From: an uncultured Veillonella sp.
GTDB taxonomy: Bacteria; Bacillota; Negativicutes; Veillonellales; Veillonellaceae
Direction of reading: 5' to 3'
Length of the DNA: 17,781 bases
NCBI GenBank assembly: GCA_934216375.1
Contig: CAKQBP010000007.1
Location: forward strand, 1 to 17,781
A program made the translations under genes and the position numbers. Below the pieces are notes generated by a model. That model worked only from the letters and a program-made list of their open reading frames with translations. It did not search any database and had not been told where the DNA came from. The stretch's first letter is position 1. Every line of letters begins with the position of its first letter. Below are positions 7,555 to 15,152 of this stretch, piece after piece.

Positions 7555-10104
7555 ATGTACCGCTTTCAAGTGAATGGCACCCAATATGAGGTTCAAGAGG
7601 ATCAACGTTTAATTGATTTCTTGCGAGCTGATTTAAAGTTGACGGGCACTAAAGAAGGTTGTAGTGCTGGTGCATGTGGTACGTGTACAGTAATTATAGA
7701 CGGGAAAAAAGCAAAGGCTTGTGTAAGCAAACTATCTCAATTAGATGGTAAATCAATTGTCACGATTGAAGGTTTATCTGAACGAGAAAAAGCAGTATAC
7801 ACCTATGCTTTTGGTGAATGCGGAGCGGTGCAGTGTGGTTTCTGTATACCAGGTATGATTATTAGTGCAAAAGTATTGATTGACGAAAATAATGACCCTA
7901 CACCTGACGATGTTAAAAAGGCGATATTAGGTAATATTTGCCGTTGTACAGGCTATGTAAAAATTGAAGAGGGCATTATGCTAGCTGCAAAAATGTTCCG
8001 TGAGAACTTACCAGTTCCAGAAAAGGATACAAATGGTAATGTTGGCGCTCGTTTACACCGTGTAGATGCTGAAGAAAAAGCATTAGGTACTGGACAATAC
8101 TCTGATGATATCTATATGGATGGCATGATTTATGCCAAAGCATTGCGTTCTAAATACCCACGAGCTAGAGTTGATCGTGTTGATGTGTCTAAAGCTCTTG
8201 AACATCCAGCATGTGTAACGGCATTGACTGCTAAGGATGTACCATTCAATAAGACTGGTCATTTAGTACCGGATTGGGATGTACTTATCGCCGAAGGTGA
8301 TATTACACGTTATGTAGGCGATGCAATTGCACTTGTTGCAACTACAGAAAAGAAATATTTAGACGAAGTATTGGCTCTAGTTGAAGTTGATTATACTGAA
8401 TTAGAACCCGTACTAGATCCATTGGAAGCACTAAAACCAGATGCTCCTCAGTTACATCCAGAGGGAAATGTATTATCTCGTCAAACATTATCTCGTGGCG
8501 ATGTAGATAAGGCTATTGCAGAGGCTGCTTTTGTAGTAACAAATCATTATTCCACACCTCAAACCGACCATGCATTTATGGAACCAGAATGTGCCGTTGC
8601 ATATCGTGAAGGTGATGAAATTCATCTGCATTCAGGTAGCCAAAATGTTTATGATGATCGTCGTGAAGTTGCTCGTATGCTTGGTATTCCGAATGAGGCT
8701 GTAAAGGTTCACAGTATGCTCGTAGGTGGTGGCTTTGGTGGTAAAGAAGATATGACCGTACAACATCATGCATCACTCGTAGCTTGGCTTACAGGAAAAC
8801 CAACTAAGGTACTTTTCTCCCGTCAAGAAAGTCTCAATATTCATACTAAACGTCATGCGATGGAAATGGATATTACAACAGCTTGTGATGCGGAAGGTAA
8901 TTTGGTAGCAAGTAAGGTAAATATCGTTTCTAATTGTGGCGCGTATGCATCTTTAGGTGGTCCTGTACTTCAACGTGCTGGTACTCATTCTTGTGGCCCT
9001 TATCACTTTGATAATTTTGCCTTTGATGGTGTATGTGTTTATACAAATACTGTTCCTGGTGGTGCATTCCGTGGGTTCGGCGTAACACAAACTATCTTTG
9101 GTCAAGAGCAAAATATTGATGAATTAGCTGCGTTGGTAGGCATGGATCCTTGGGAATTCCGCTACAAAAATGTTGTACGCCCTGGTGACTCATTACCAAA
9201 CGGCCAAATTTGTTCCAAAGAAACCGCTTTAGTAGAATGTTTGGAAGCTGTAAAAGATGCATATTATGCCTCTGATCGTACTGGTCTTGCGGTATGTTTG
9301 AAAAATAGTGGTATTGGTGTAGGACTACCTGATACGGGTCGCGTTATTTTAGAAGTACGTGATGGTAAAGTTCGTATTCGTACGGGGGCTGCTTGTATTG
9401 GTCAAGGCATGGCTACTATGGCAACACAAGTACTTTGTGAAACGACAGGCTTAACGGCGGATAAAGTATTTGTAGAACGACCTGATACAGTACGTACACC
9501 AGATTCTGGTACAACTACTGCATCTCGCCAAACGCTCTTTACCGGTGAAGCAACGCGTAAAGCAAGTCTTCGCTTAAAAGAAATGTTAGATACTAAAACA
9601 TTAGAAGAACTGAATGGCGTAGAGATTTATGAAGAGTTTCTCGGTGAAACAGATCCATTTAATTCTGATAAATCGCATCCAAAAAATCACGTTGCCTATG
9701 GTTATGGTGCATGTGTAGCAACAATTGGTGAAGACAATAAGGTTGCTAATTTACATGTAGCATACGATGTAGGTCGTGTAGTGAACCCTCAATCCTGTAC
9801 AGGTCAGGCCGAAGGTGGTGCCATTATGGGAATGGGTTATGCAGTTACAGAAGACTTCCCTTATAAAGAAGGGTATGTAACATCTAAATACGGTACGCTA
9901 GGACTTCTTAGAGCTACCCAATGTCCTCCAATTCTTGTAAGTCTTATCGAAAAAGGGACACCAGAACAATATGCATACGGTGCTAAAGGTATTGGCGAAA
10001 TCTCTAGCATTCCGATTGCACCGGCTATTGCAAATGCGTATCGTCGTATCGACGGAGAACCACGTAGGTCCTTGCCGATTAAACATACAGGTTATAAAAA
10101 ATAG
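7555..10104 (+). CDS. Two-domain xanthine dehydrogenase/purine hydroxylase, selenium-dependent type, without FAD domain
   Basis: Molybdenum hydroxylase of 849 residues that fuses the iron-sulfur and molybdopterin parts. The plant-type 2Fe-2S cluster uses C36, C41, C44 and C56; the second 2Fe-2S domain uses C94, C97, C129 and C131. The molybdopterin part follows from about residue 160, with GGGFGGK at 391-397, FRGFGVTQ at 505-512, GAACIGQGMATM, and the catalytic-type Glu E815 in KGIGE. The FAD-binding domain of classical xanthine dehydrogenases is absent. Length and the FRGFGVTQ motif resemble the selenium-dependent xanthine dehydrogenase family rather than E. coli XdhD (about 956 residues). 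It would hydroxylate xanthine or hypoxanthine, or run in reverse to reduce urate. With no FAD domain its electron partner is separate, perhaps ferredoxin or YgfK. The selenium would be a labile ligand, not selenocysteine; there is no in-frame TGA. The selenium assignment is inference. Confidence 0.9.
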   Translation: MYRFQVNGTQYEVQEDQRLIDFLRADLKLTGTKEGCSAGACGTCTVIIDGKKAKACVSKLSQLDGKSIVTIEGLSEREKAVYTYAFGECGAVQCGFCIPGMIISAKVLIDENNDPTPDDVKKAILGNICRCTGYVKIEEGIMLAAKMFRENLPVPEKDTNGNVGARLHRVDAEEKALGTGQYSDDIYMDGMIYAKALRSKYPRARVDRVDVSKALEHPACVTALTAKDVPFNKTGHLVPDWDVLIAEGDITRYVGDAIALVATTEKKYLDEVLALVEVDYTELEPVLDPLEALKPDAPQLHPEGNVLSRQTLSRGDVDKAIAEAAFVVTNHYSTPQTDHAFMEPECAVAYREGDEIHLHSGSQNVYDDRREVARMLGIPNEAVKVHSMLVGGGFGGKEDMTVQHHASLVAWLTGKPTKVLFSRQESLNIHTKRHAMEMDITTACDAEGNLVASKVNIVSNCGAYASLGGPVLQRAGTHSCGPYHFDNFAFDGVCVYTNTVPGGAFRGFGVTQTIFGQEQNIDELAALVGMDPWEFRYKNVVRPGDSLPNGQICSKETALVECLEAVKDAYYASDRTGLAVCLKNSGIGVGLPDTGRVILEVRDGKVRIRTGAACIGQGMATMATQVLCETTGLTADKVFVERPDTVRTPDSGTTTASRQTLFTGEATRKASLRLKEMLDTKTLEELNGVEIYEEFLGETDPFNSDKSHPKNHVAYGYGACVATIGEDNKVANLHVAYDVGRVVNPQSCTGQAEGGAIMGMGYAVTEDFPYKEGYVTSKYGTLGLLRATQCPPILVSLIEKGTPEQYAYGAKGIGEISSIPIAPAIANAYRRIDGEPRRSLPIKHTGYKK

Positions 10105-10116
10105 AATATTTGCTTA

Positions 10117-10143
10117 ATGGTAGGGGCTTTTGCCCCTAGCCAT
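10117..10143 (+). other. GC-rich hairpin downstream of xdh
   Basis: TAGGGGC-TTTT-GCCCCTA (10121-10138) is a perfect 7-bp stem with a TTTT loop, extended by ATGG (10117-10120) and CCAT (10140-10143) around a small bulge. No U-run follows, so classical intrinsic termination is unlikely. It may protect the mRNA 3' end or mark differential expression of xdh and the permease. Confidence 0.55.
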
Positions 10144-10180
10144 CAAGGTTCCCACGTGAAGTCGATGAGATTTCTAAACT

Positions 10181-10196
10181 CTATCATGTACGATAG
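10181..10196 (+). promoter_or_regulatory. Candidate operator upstream of the purine permease
   Basis: CTATC-ATGTAC-GATAG is an inverted repeat with 5-bp arms and a 6-base centre, in the 145-base gap before the permease. It lies about 55 bases before the start codon, where a regulator could act. No purine riboswitch consensus was recognised in the gap. Confidence 0.35.
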
Positions 10197-10237
10197 TATG
10201 ACTATATTGTTTAACTAGTAACTAAAACGTAAGATAT

Positions 10238-10243
10238 GAGGTG
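10238..10243 (+). promoter_or_regulatory. Ribosome binding site that sets the permease start
   Basis: GAGGTG lies 6 bases before the ATG at 10250. An alternative GTG at 10241 falls inside this site and is rejected. Confidence 0.7.
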
Positions 10244-10249
10244 ATTCTT

Positions 10250-11635
10250 ATGAGTAAAGGTGCATCTGGTGTCGACCATGTAGATGGTATGCTGCCAATC
10301 CCGCAGTTATTCGCTTATGGTTTACAGCACGTTCTGGCTATGTATGCTGGGGCAGTAGCTGTACCAATTATTATTGCACAAGCTATGCATTTGCCAATTG
10401 AAGATTTAATTCGTTTGATTACAGCTGACTTATTTACATGTGGTGTAGCTACATTGATTCAAACATTAGGGTTCGGACCTGTCGGTGGTCGCATTCCTCT
10501 TATTCAAGGTGTAACATTTGCTTCTGTAGGTCCAATGATTCTGATTGGTCAGCAGCATGATATTACTACCATTTACGGTGCGATTATCGTAGCTGGTCTC
10601 TTTACATTCCTTGTGGCACCATTTTTCAGTCGTTTGATTCGGCTATTCCCACCTGTAGTAACAGGTACTATCATTACTATTATTGGTATCAACTTGATGC
10701 CAGTAGCTGTTAACTGGATGGGGGGTGGCGTAGGCAATAAAAACTTTGGCGATCCACTATACATAGCTCTTGGTGTAGCTACATTTGTTCTCGTTGTATT
10801 AACTTATCGATTTGGTAAAGGTTTCCTTGGTAATTTGGCAATCTTAGTTGGGCTTATTCTCGGTACAGCCTTAGCTATGATTGTTGGTATTACAGATTTT
10901 TCAGAGGTAGGACGTTCTCAATGGATTTCTGTTGTAACACCATTCTATTTTGGTCTTCCAACCTTTGACTTTGCTTCTATTGTATCTATGATTATTGTAA
11001 TGCTCGTAGTTATGGTAGAAACAACTGGTGATAGTATTGCAGTTGGAGAAATCGTAGATAAACCTATTGGTCAAAAAGAGTTGGCTGCGGTACTTCGTGC
11101 GGATGGCTTATCCACTATTATTGGTGGTATCCTTAATAGTTTTCCGTATACAGCATTTGCTCAAAACGTAGGTCTTATTGCTGTAACACGTGTTAAGAGT
11201 CGTTTCGTTGTAGCAGCATCTGGTGTAATTTTAATTTTATTAGGCCTTTTCCCTAAATTAGCCGCTATTGTAGCTTGTATTCCAAATGCTGTATTAGGCG
11301 GTGCCGGGATAGCTATGTTCGGCATGATTATCGCCAGTGGGATTCGTTCTCTTGGTAAAGTTAGTTTCGATGGTAACTATAACCTGATGCTAGTTGCCAT
11401 TAGTATTGGGGTATCCATGATTCCTCTTGCAGCACCTCAATTCTATACACACTTTCCAGCATGGGCTCAAATTCTTTTGAAGTCTGGTATCACAGCTGGT
11501 AGTATAGTCGCTGTTATTTTAAATGTAATGTTTAATGGTTTTGGTTATAAAACTGTTAACGAACCTAATCGTGCGACTCGTAAATATCGTCACTTTACAC
11601 GATTCAAAGGTTATCCTAAACATTTCTACCAATAA
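10250..11635 (+). CDS. NCS2-family purine (xanthine/urate) permease
   Basis: Inner-membrane proton-coupled nucleobase transporter of the nucleobase-ascorbate (NCS2) family; 461 residues from the chosen ATG, typical of the family. The chain is strongly hydrophobic with many membrane segments. Visible signatures are QTLGFGPVGGRIPLIQG in the N-terminal half, the membrane segment VVMVETTGDSIAVGE, and the family signature QNVGLIAVTR (Q-N-x-G-x4-T-R), which in this family points to purines rather than uracil. Candidates are XanQ/PbuX-like xanthine carriers or YgfU/UacT-like urate carriers; I cannot separate these by eye. Its place after the purine hydroxylase supports import of the substrate of the locus. 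A strong terminator lies downstream, making it the probable last gene of the catabolic unit. Confidence 0.9.
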   Translation: MSKGASGVDHVDGMLPIPQLFAYGLQHVLAMYAGAVAVPIIIAQAMHLPIEDLIRLITADLFTCGVATLIQTLGFGPVGGRIPLIQGVTFASVGPMILIGQQHDITTIYGAIIVAGLFTFLVAPFFSRLIRLFPPVVTGTIITIIGINLMPVAVNWMGGGVGNKNFGDPLYIALGVATFVLVVLTYRFGKGFLGNLAILVGLILGTALAMIVGITDFSEVGRSQWISVVTPFYFGLPTFDFASIVSMIIVMLVVMVETTGDSIAVGEIVDKPIGQKELAAVLRADGLSTIIGGILNSFPYTAFAQNVGLIAVTRVKSRFVVAASGVILILLGLFPKLAAIVACIPNAVLGGAGIAMFGMIIASGIRSLGKVSFDGNYNLMLVAISIGVSMIPLAAPQFYTHFPAWAQILLKSGITAGSIVAVILNVMFNGFGYKTVNEPNRATRKYRHFTRFKGYPKHFYQ

Positions 11636-11743
11636 GATATAGTTAGACGAGTTTACTCTCATGCGATTATATGTATTGTCTCTCACAGTAGAAACCTTGT
11701 TAGTATAGGTAAAACATCAATATATATGTTTTCGTTTGTTAAA

Positions 11744-11779
11744 AAGATCTCACTCTGATTTGGAGTGAGGTCTTTTTTT
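11744..11779 (+). terminator. Strong intrinsic terminator after the purine permease
   Basis: GATCTCACTC (11746-11755) pairs with GAGTGAGGTC (11763-11772) with one wobble, a short loop, flanking A/T pairing and a run of seven T (11773-11779). It ends the catabolic unit and separates it from the RuBisCO-like gene. The 65 bases between the permease stop and about 11700 hold nothing I can identify. Confidence 0.9.
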
Positions 11780-11798
11780 ATGGAATCGTATACTACTT

Positions 11799-11809
11799 TG
11801 GTATATAAT
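11799..11809 (+). promoter_or_regulatory. Probable promoter -10 region of the RuBisCO-like gene
   Basis: TATAAT at 11804-11809 overlaps an extended -10 form, TGG followed by TATATA (11799-11807). No good -35 box is evident. It lies just after the terminator and about 31 bases before the start codon, giving a short leader. Confidence 0.55.
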
Positions 11810-11825
11810 TAAATAATATTATTGC

Positions 11826-11832
11826 AAAGGAG
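11826..11832 (+). promoter_or_regulatory. Ribosome binding site that sets the RuBisCO-like start
   Basis: AAAGGAG lies 7 bases before the ATG at 11840. An in-frame TTG at 11822 lies upstream of this site and is not a credible start. Confidence 0.75.
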
Positions 11833-11839
11833 ACGCATT

Positions 11840-13027
11840 ATGAAAGACGAGCGATTTATAGTTATATATAGAATAGAAGCGAGTACATATGAAGAAGCAA
11901 AATCAATTGCTTGGGCTGTTCAAGTGGAGCAAACCATAGAATTTCCTTATGAGTTTGTAACGGATCCATACATTAAAGAAACTATTACTGGTCGACTAGA
12001 ATCTCTTGAACCTATAGTAGAAGACTCTCCTTATATCAATGTAGGTGTGATGCCAAATGCTGTAATTGACACCTCTCGTTACTATTTGGCTCGTATTTCA
12101 TATCACGTAGATACCACGGCCTTAGAGGCTACACAATTTTTAAATGTTGTCTTTGGTAATTCTTCGTTACAGCCACATATTTGGGTAGTAGATATTGAAC
12201 TATGTCCAACACTTTACGATGTGTTTAAGGGACCACAATTTGGCTTACAAGGAATTCGTCGATTAGTGGAAACCCCGACGCGTCCAATGATTCAAGCCGT
12301 TGTAAAGCCGATGGGCACACCGAATGTAGAATTGGCTCGTATGTGTGGCGCTTACACACGTGGTGGTGCAGATGTCATAAAGGATGATCATGGTATTTCT
12401 AATCAGTCCTTCTCTCAATATAAAGATCGTGTAAAACGATGTGCTGCTATGGTACAGGAAATGAATGCTACACATGGTACACATACTTTATATGCTGCAA
12501 ACGTATCAGGTGATGGTACAGATGTGTTAGAACGCGCTTATTTTGCCAAAGAGGCTGGTGCTACAGCTCTCATGGTGGCTGCAGGTCTCGTTGGTTTCGG
12601 TTGGTTATACAAATTAGCTATTGATGAAAACTTACGATTGCCCATTATTCATCATCCAGCTTATTCTGGTGGATTTGTAAGCCCTGGTGTATCTGGTGTA
12701 GCCGATTATTTACAACTAGGTTTATTACCTCGTATCTTTGGGGCTGATATGCCAATCTTTGTATCTTATGGTGGTCGCTTTACATTTACAGAGGAACAAT
12801 GCAAGAGAATTTCCTCTTACATTAAACGACCAATGGATTTGATGAAAGCGGCTTGCCCGGCACCGGGTGGTGGTGTTACAGATGCTCGTCTTAATGAACT
12901 CGTTGAGCTGTACGGAAATGATACTATGTTCCTCGTTGGCGGCGACATGTTCCGTCGAGGACCAGATATTGAGGCTAATATGTCGTACTTTGTAGAGCGT
13001 TTGACTAAATTATCTGAAAGAACGTAA
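11840..13027 (+). CDS. Form IV RuBisCO-like protein (not a CO2-fixing RuBisCO)
   Basis: 395 residues with the RuBisCO large-chain fold: an N-terminal domain to about residue 130 and a TIM barrel after it. Aligned by motif, K156 in VVKPMG matches RuBisCO Lys175, K181 in GGADVIKDDH matches the carbamylated Lys201 and D183 matches Asp203. The metal ligand Glu204 is His184, Lys177 is Met158, and the loop-6 region reads YGGRFTFT with Arg in place of the usual Lys. Phosphate-binding glycines remain (GGG 343-345, GG 367-368). It should therefore bind a metal and a sugar-phosphate-like substrate but not carboxylate RuBP. KDDHG and YGGRF features recall RLPs like that of Rhodospirillum rubrum, which acts on 5-methylthioribulose 1-phosphate, but the substrate here is unknown. 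It has its own promoter-like sequence and no methionine-salvage genes beside it. Confidence 0.9.
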   Translation: MKDERFIVIYRIEASTYEEAKSIAWAVQVEQTIEFPYEFVTDPYIKETITGRLESLEPIVEDSPYINVGVMPNAVIDTSRYYLARISYHVDTTALEATQFLNVVFGNSSLQPHIWVVDIELCPTLYDVFKGPQFGLQGIRRLVETPTRPMIQAVVKPMGTPNVELARMCGAYTRGGADVIKDDHGISNQSFSQYKDRVKRCAAMVQEMNATHGTHTLYAANVSGDGTDVLERAYFAKEAGATALMVAAGLVGFGWLYKLAIDENLRLPIIHHPAYSGGFVSPGVSGVADYLQLGLLPRIFGADMPIFVSYGGRFTFTEEQCKRISSYIKRPMDLMKAACPAPGGGVTDARLNELVELYGNDTMFLVGGDMFRRGPDIEANMSYFVERLTKLSERT

Positions 13028-13121
13028 TGATAGCTTGAATTTTAATGAGTTAATACAATATTTAACTAAATAACTAAGCTATTGATTTTTATAGAAATAA
13101 TAGATTTATGATTAAGTATAT

Positions 13122-13125
13122 GGAG
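13122..13125 (+). promoter_or_regulatory. Ribosome binding site that sets the walJ start
   Basis: GGAG lies 7 bases before the ATG at 13133. A TTG directly upstream at 13130 is too close to the site and less likely. Confidence 0.6.
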
Positions 13126-13132
13126 TGTTTTG

Positions 13133-13939
13133 ATGAGTGAATCCTCACCGTTGGAGGTCCATGTCCTTGCCAGTGGTAGTAAGGGCAATTGTACAGTGAT
13201 AAAAAAAGGGAACTCCGTCATATTGCATGATGTAGGCATCAGTTGTCGACGCATTGTCAATGGGTTAAAAAAATTACAAATTGATATGGCACAGGTAGAG
13301 GGTATATTTGTCAGTCATGAACATAGTGATCACATTGCGGGACTACAACAATTACTAAAACGATTTGATATTCCTGTGTATACGAAGCAAGGCACCTGGC
13401 GTGAAATCCAAGATAAGTTAATCGTGCCAAAGAATCGATTAATCGAGCTTACAAAGGGCAGTTTGACGTTGGGGAGTCTAATTGTGGAACCTTTTTCGGT
13501 AAGTCATGATGCGGCTGATCCAATTGGTATAAATGTGTTTGCTGGGAACGATAAGGCAACTGTTGTTACTGATACAGGTGTGATTTCAGATGATATTTTA
13601 CGCAGAATTGATGAGACGACGCTGTTAGTGCTAGAGGCAAATTATGATCCACATATGTTGCGCTTCGGACCATATCAGCCGTTTTTGAAACAAAGGGTGG
13701 CTAGTGATGAAGGTCATTTGAGTAATGAAATGGCAGCGCAAGCACTGCTTATGATGAAACGTCCTGATTTTATGCAAGTTATATTGGCTCATCGTTCTGA
13801 AAATAATAATAACGCTGTCCTCGTTACCCAAACCATTGGTAAAATGCTTGTTGATGGTGGAGTTCGCATTGGACCTGAAATGAAGTTGCAACATGGTCAG
13901 CCTAATGAAATTGTATCCATCCGATCTGTAAAGAGGTAG
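13133..13939 (+). CDS. walJ: Metallo-beta-lactamase-fold hydrolase, WalJ/YycJ type
   Basis: 268-residue metallo-beta-lactamase-fold protein. The signature HEHSDH is at residues 62-67, with further likely ligands H125 (SVSHDAADP), D147 (VTDTG) and H220 (LAHRSENNN). The N-terminal LASGSKGNCTVI and the segment DEGHLSNEMAAQAL are typical of YycJ/WalJ, described as a DNA exonuclease linked to cell wall and division control in Firmicutes. In many relatives it follows walR-walK; those genes are not here. It is 3 bases from rlmH and almost surely co-transcribed with it. The 102-base gap before it is AT-rich and may hold a weak promoter, but I could not identify one with confidence. Confidence 0.85.
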   Translation: MSESSPLEVHVLASGSKGNCTVIKKGNSVILHDVGISCRRIVNGLKKLQIDMAQVEGIFVSHEHSDHIAGLQQLLKRFDIPVYTKQGTWREIQDKLIVPKNRLIELTKGSLTLGSLIVEPFSVSHDAADPIGINVFAGNDKATVVTDTGVISDDILRRIDETTLLVLEANYDPHMLRFGPYQPFLKQRVASDEGHLSNEMAAQALLMMKRPDFMQVILAHRSENNNNAVLVTQTIGKMLVDGGVRIGPEMKLQHGQPNEIVSIRSVKR

Positions 13940-13942
13940 AAA

Positions 13943-14422
13943 ATGAGATTTTATGTAGTCTGTATTGGCAAATTAAAAGATGCTTACTTGCGAGATGGAG
14001 TTGCAGAGTTTGTGAAACGTATGCGTCCCTATGGTGGAATTACAATTACAGAACTGAATGAAAGTAAAATTGGAGATAAGCCGAGTGATGTGGATCGCAA
14101 ACAAGTTGTTGCCGAAGAAGGAGTCCGTTTATTAAAAGCGGTTCCTAAAAATGCGTATACCGTATTACTTGATGTGTACGGCAAAACGATGTCCTCTGAA
14201 GAACTTGCTAAGACGATATCAAAACTTGAGGTAGATGGTGTAAGCGATATGGCTTTCATTATTGGTGGTGCCTTTGGGGTGAGTGATACATTACGTCAGG
14301 CTGTAAATTATAAATTATCCTTTAGCCCTATGACATTTACTCATCAAATGGTTCGATTGCTACTTGTAGAGCAAATTTATCGAGCATCAAAAATCAATCG
14401 CAATGAACCTTATCATTGGTAG
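13943..14422 (+). CDS. rlmH: 23S rRNA (pseudouridine-1915-N3)-methyltransferase RlmH
   Basis: Small SPOUT-class methyltransferase that methylates pseudouridine 1915 of 23S rRNA in assembled ribosomes, using S-adenosylmethionine. It has 159 residues, the normal length. Seen in the sequence are the N-terminal FYVVCIGKLKDAYLRDG, LLDVYGK, the SAM-binding knot loop IGGAFG (107-112) and the conserved C-terminal tail, which ends INRNEPYHW. The start has AAGAGG 6 bases upstream, inside the end of walJ, and the two genes are only 3 bases apart, so they form a two-gene unit. Confidence 0.96.
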   Translation: MRFYVVCIGKLKDAYLRDGVAEFVKRMRPYGGITITELNESKIGDKPSDVDRKQVVAEEGVRLLKAVPKNAYTVLLDVYGKTMSSEELAKTISKLEVDGVSDMAFIIGGAFGVSDTLRQAVNYKLSFSPMTFTHQMVRLLLVEQIYRASKINRNEPYHW

Positions 14423-14494
14423 AACACGTAGACCTAAAAATTATTTGTATAATACTTTCAGAAAAAAGGAGTTTTATTATATTGTGGCGAATAG

Positions 14495-14500
14495 TATAAT
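14495..14500 (+). promoter_or_regulatory. Possible -10 box before the CBS-domain gene
   Basis: A perfect TATAAT lies 33 bases before the start codon. The sequence 17 bases upstream (TTTTAT) is a poor -35 box. A second TATAAT occurs at 14448-14453. The 111-base gap after rlmH is otherwise featureless. Confidence 0.45.
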
Positions 14501-14533
14501 AAAGCAAGATGTATTTGTAAGGAGGAATTCACT

Positions 14534-14989
14534 ATGAAAATCCAAGAAGTAATGAATAAATACCCTGTTACTGTTGGCAAAGATGCGCCGATTTCTGATG
14601 TAGCTGATTTATTGGTTAAATATAATTTAACAGCTGTGTCCGTAGTGGATGATGATAATAAGTTGTTAGGTATTATCTCTGAAGGTGATTTACTTTATAA
14701 AAAAGTACGTCCTCATGTGCCTCATTATGTTAATGTATTAGGCGCTAGCATCTATTACAATGGCATCGGTGAATACAATGCTCAATTTAAAAAATTATTG
14801 GCATCTCACGTTCATGAGTTGATGACTGATGAAGTAATTACAACCACACCGGATAAAGATGTAGAAGAAATTGTATCTGTTATGCTTGATCAACATTTGA
14901 AAAATGTGCCAGTTGTAGATAAAGAGTATCGTTTGATCGGGATTTTGTCTCGTCGTGACATTATCAAATTGATTGCTAAAGATAACTAA
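14534..14989 (+). CDS. Stand-alone two-CBS-domain protein
   Basis: 151 residues made of two CBS domains (about 1-58 and 93-150) joined by a His/Tyr-rich link (around residues 59-80). CBS pairs bind adenine nucleotides or SAM and act as sensors of energy state. There is no catalytic or DNA-binding domain attached, so its partner is unknown. The start has AAGGAGG 8 bases upstream, and a strong terminator follows the gene, so it is probably a single-gene transcript. CBS modules also occur in IMP dehydrogenase, but no such link is shown here. Confidence 0.88.
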   Translation: MKIQEVMNKYPVTVGKDAPISDVADLLVKYNLTAVSVVDDDNKLLGIISEGDLLYKKVRPHVPHYVNVLGASIYYNGIGEYNAQFKKLLASHVHELMTDEVITTTPDKDVEEIVSVMLDQHLKNVPVVDKEYRLIGILSRRDIIKLIAKDN

Positions 14990-15014
14990 TTAGCATAATT
15001 ATGTAAAATATGTA

Positions 15015-15042
15015 AAGACCACCCATTTTGGGGTGGTCTTTT
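15015..15042 (+). terminator. Intrinsic terminator after the CBS-domain gene
   Basis: A perfect 10-bp stem, AAGACCACCC (15015-15024) with GGGTGGTCTT (15031-15040), has a 6-base loop and ends in TTTT. It separates the CBS gene from the tig-clpP-clpX unit. Confidence 0.9.
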
Positions 15043-15060
15043 AGTGTATATTGAGAAGAA

Positions 15061-15089
15061 TTGCATTGACCTTGCATTTATGTTATTAT
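15061..15089 (+). promoter_or_regulatory. Candidate promoter of tig
   Basis: TTGCAT (15061-15066) and TATTAT (15084-15089) are spaced by 17 bases, just after the terminator. Other AT-rich boxes (CATAAT at 15098, TATACT at 15103) are alternatives, so the exact boxes are uncertain. Confidence 0.4.
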
Positions 15090-15118
15090 TAGGAGTGCAT
15101 AATATACTACAGAAATTT

Positions 15119-15131
15119 GGGCATATTGCCC
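15119..15131 (+). other. Small hairpin in the tig leader
   Basis: GGGC-ATATT-GCCC lies 3 bases before the GAGGAGG ribosome binding site (15135-15141) of tig. It could keep the site open or protect the 5' end of the mRNA; chance is possible. Confidence 0.3.
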
Positions 15132-15152
15132 TTCGAGGAGGACATATTTTAA

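Noticed and set aside
7555-10104. Selenocysteine in the selenium-dependent type hydroxylase
   Set aside because: The frame has no in-frame TGA. In this family selenium is thought to be a labile cofactor ligand, so no selenocysteine insertion element is expected.
10105-10249. A purine riboswitch before the permease
   Set aside because: The conserved loop sequences of the guanine/adenine riboswitch are absent and the hairpin present does not fit the three-way junction.
11840-13027. A true CO2-fixing RuBisCO large subunit
   Set aside because: Essential residues are changed (Glu204 to His, Lys177 to Met, loop-6 Lys to Arg), and no small subunit or phosphoribulokinase is nearby.
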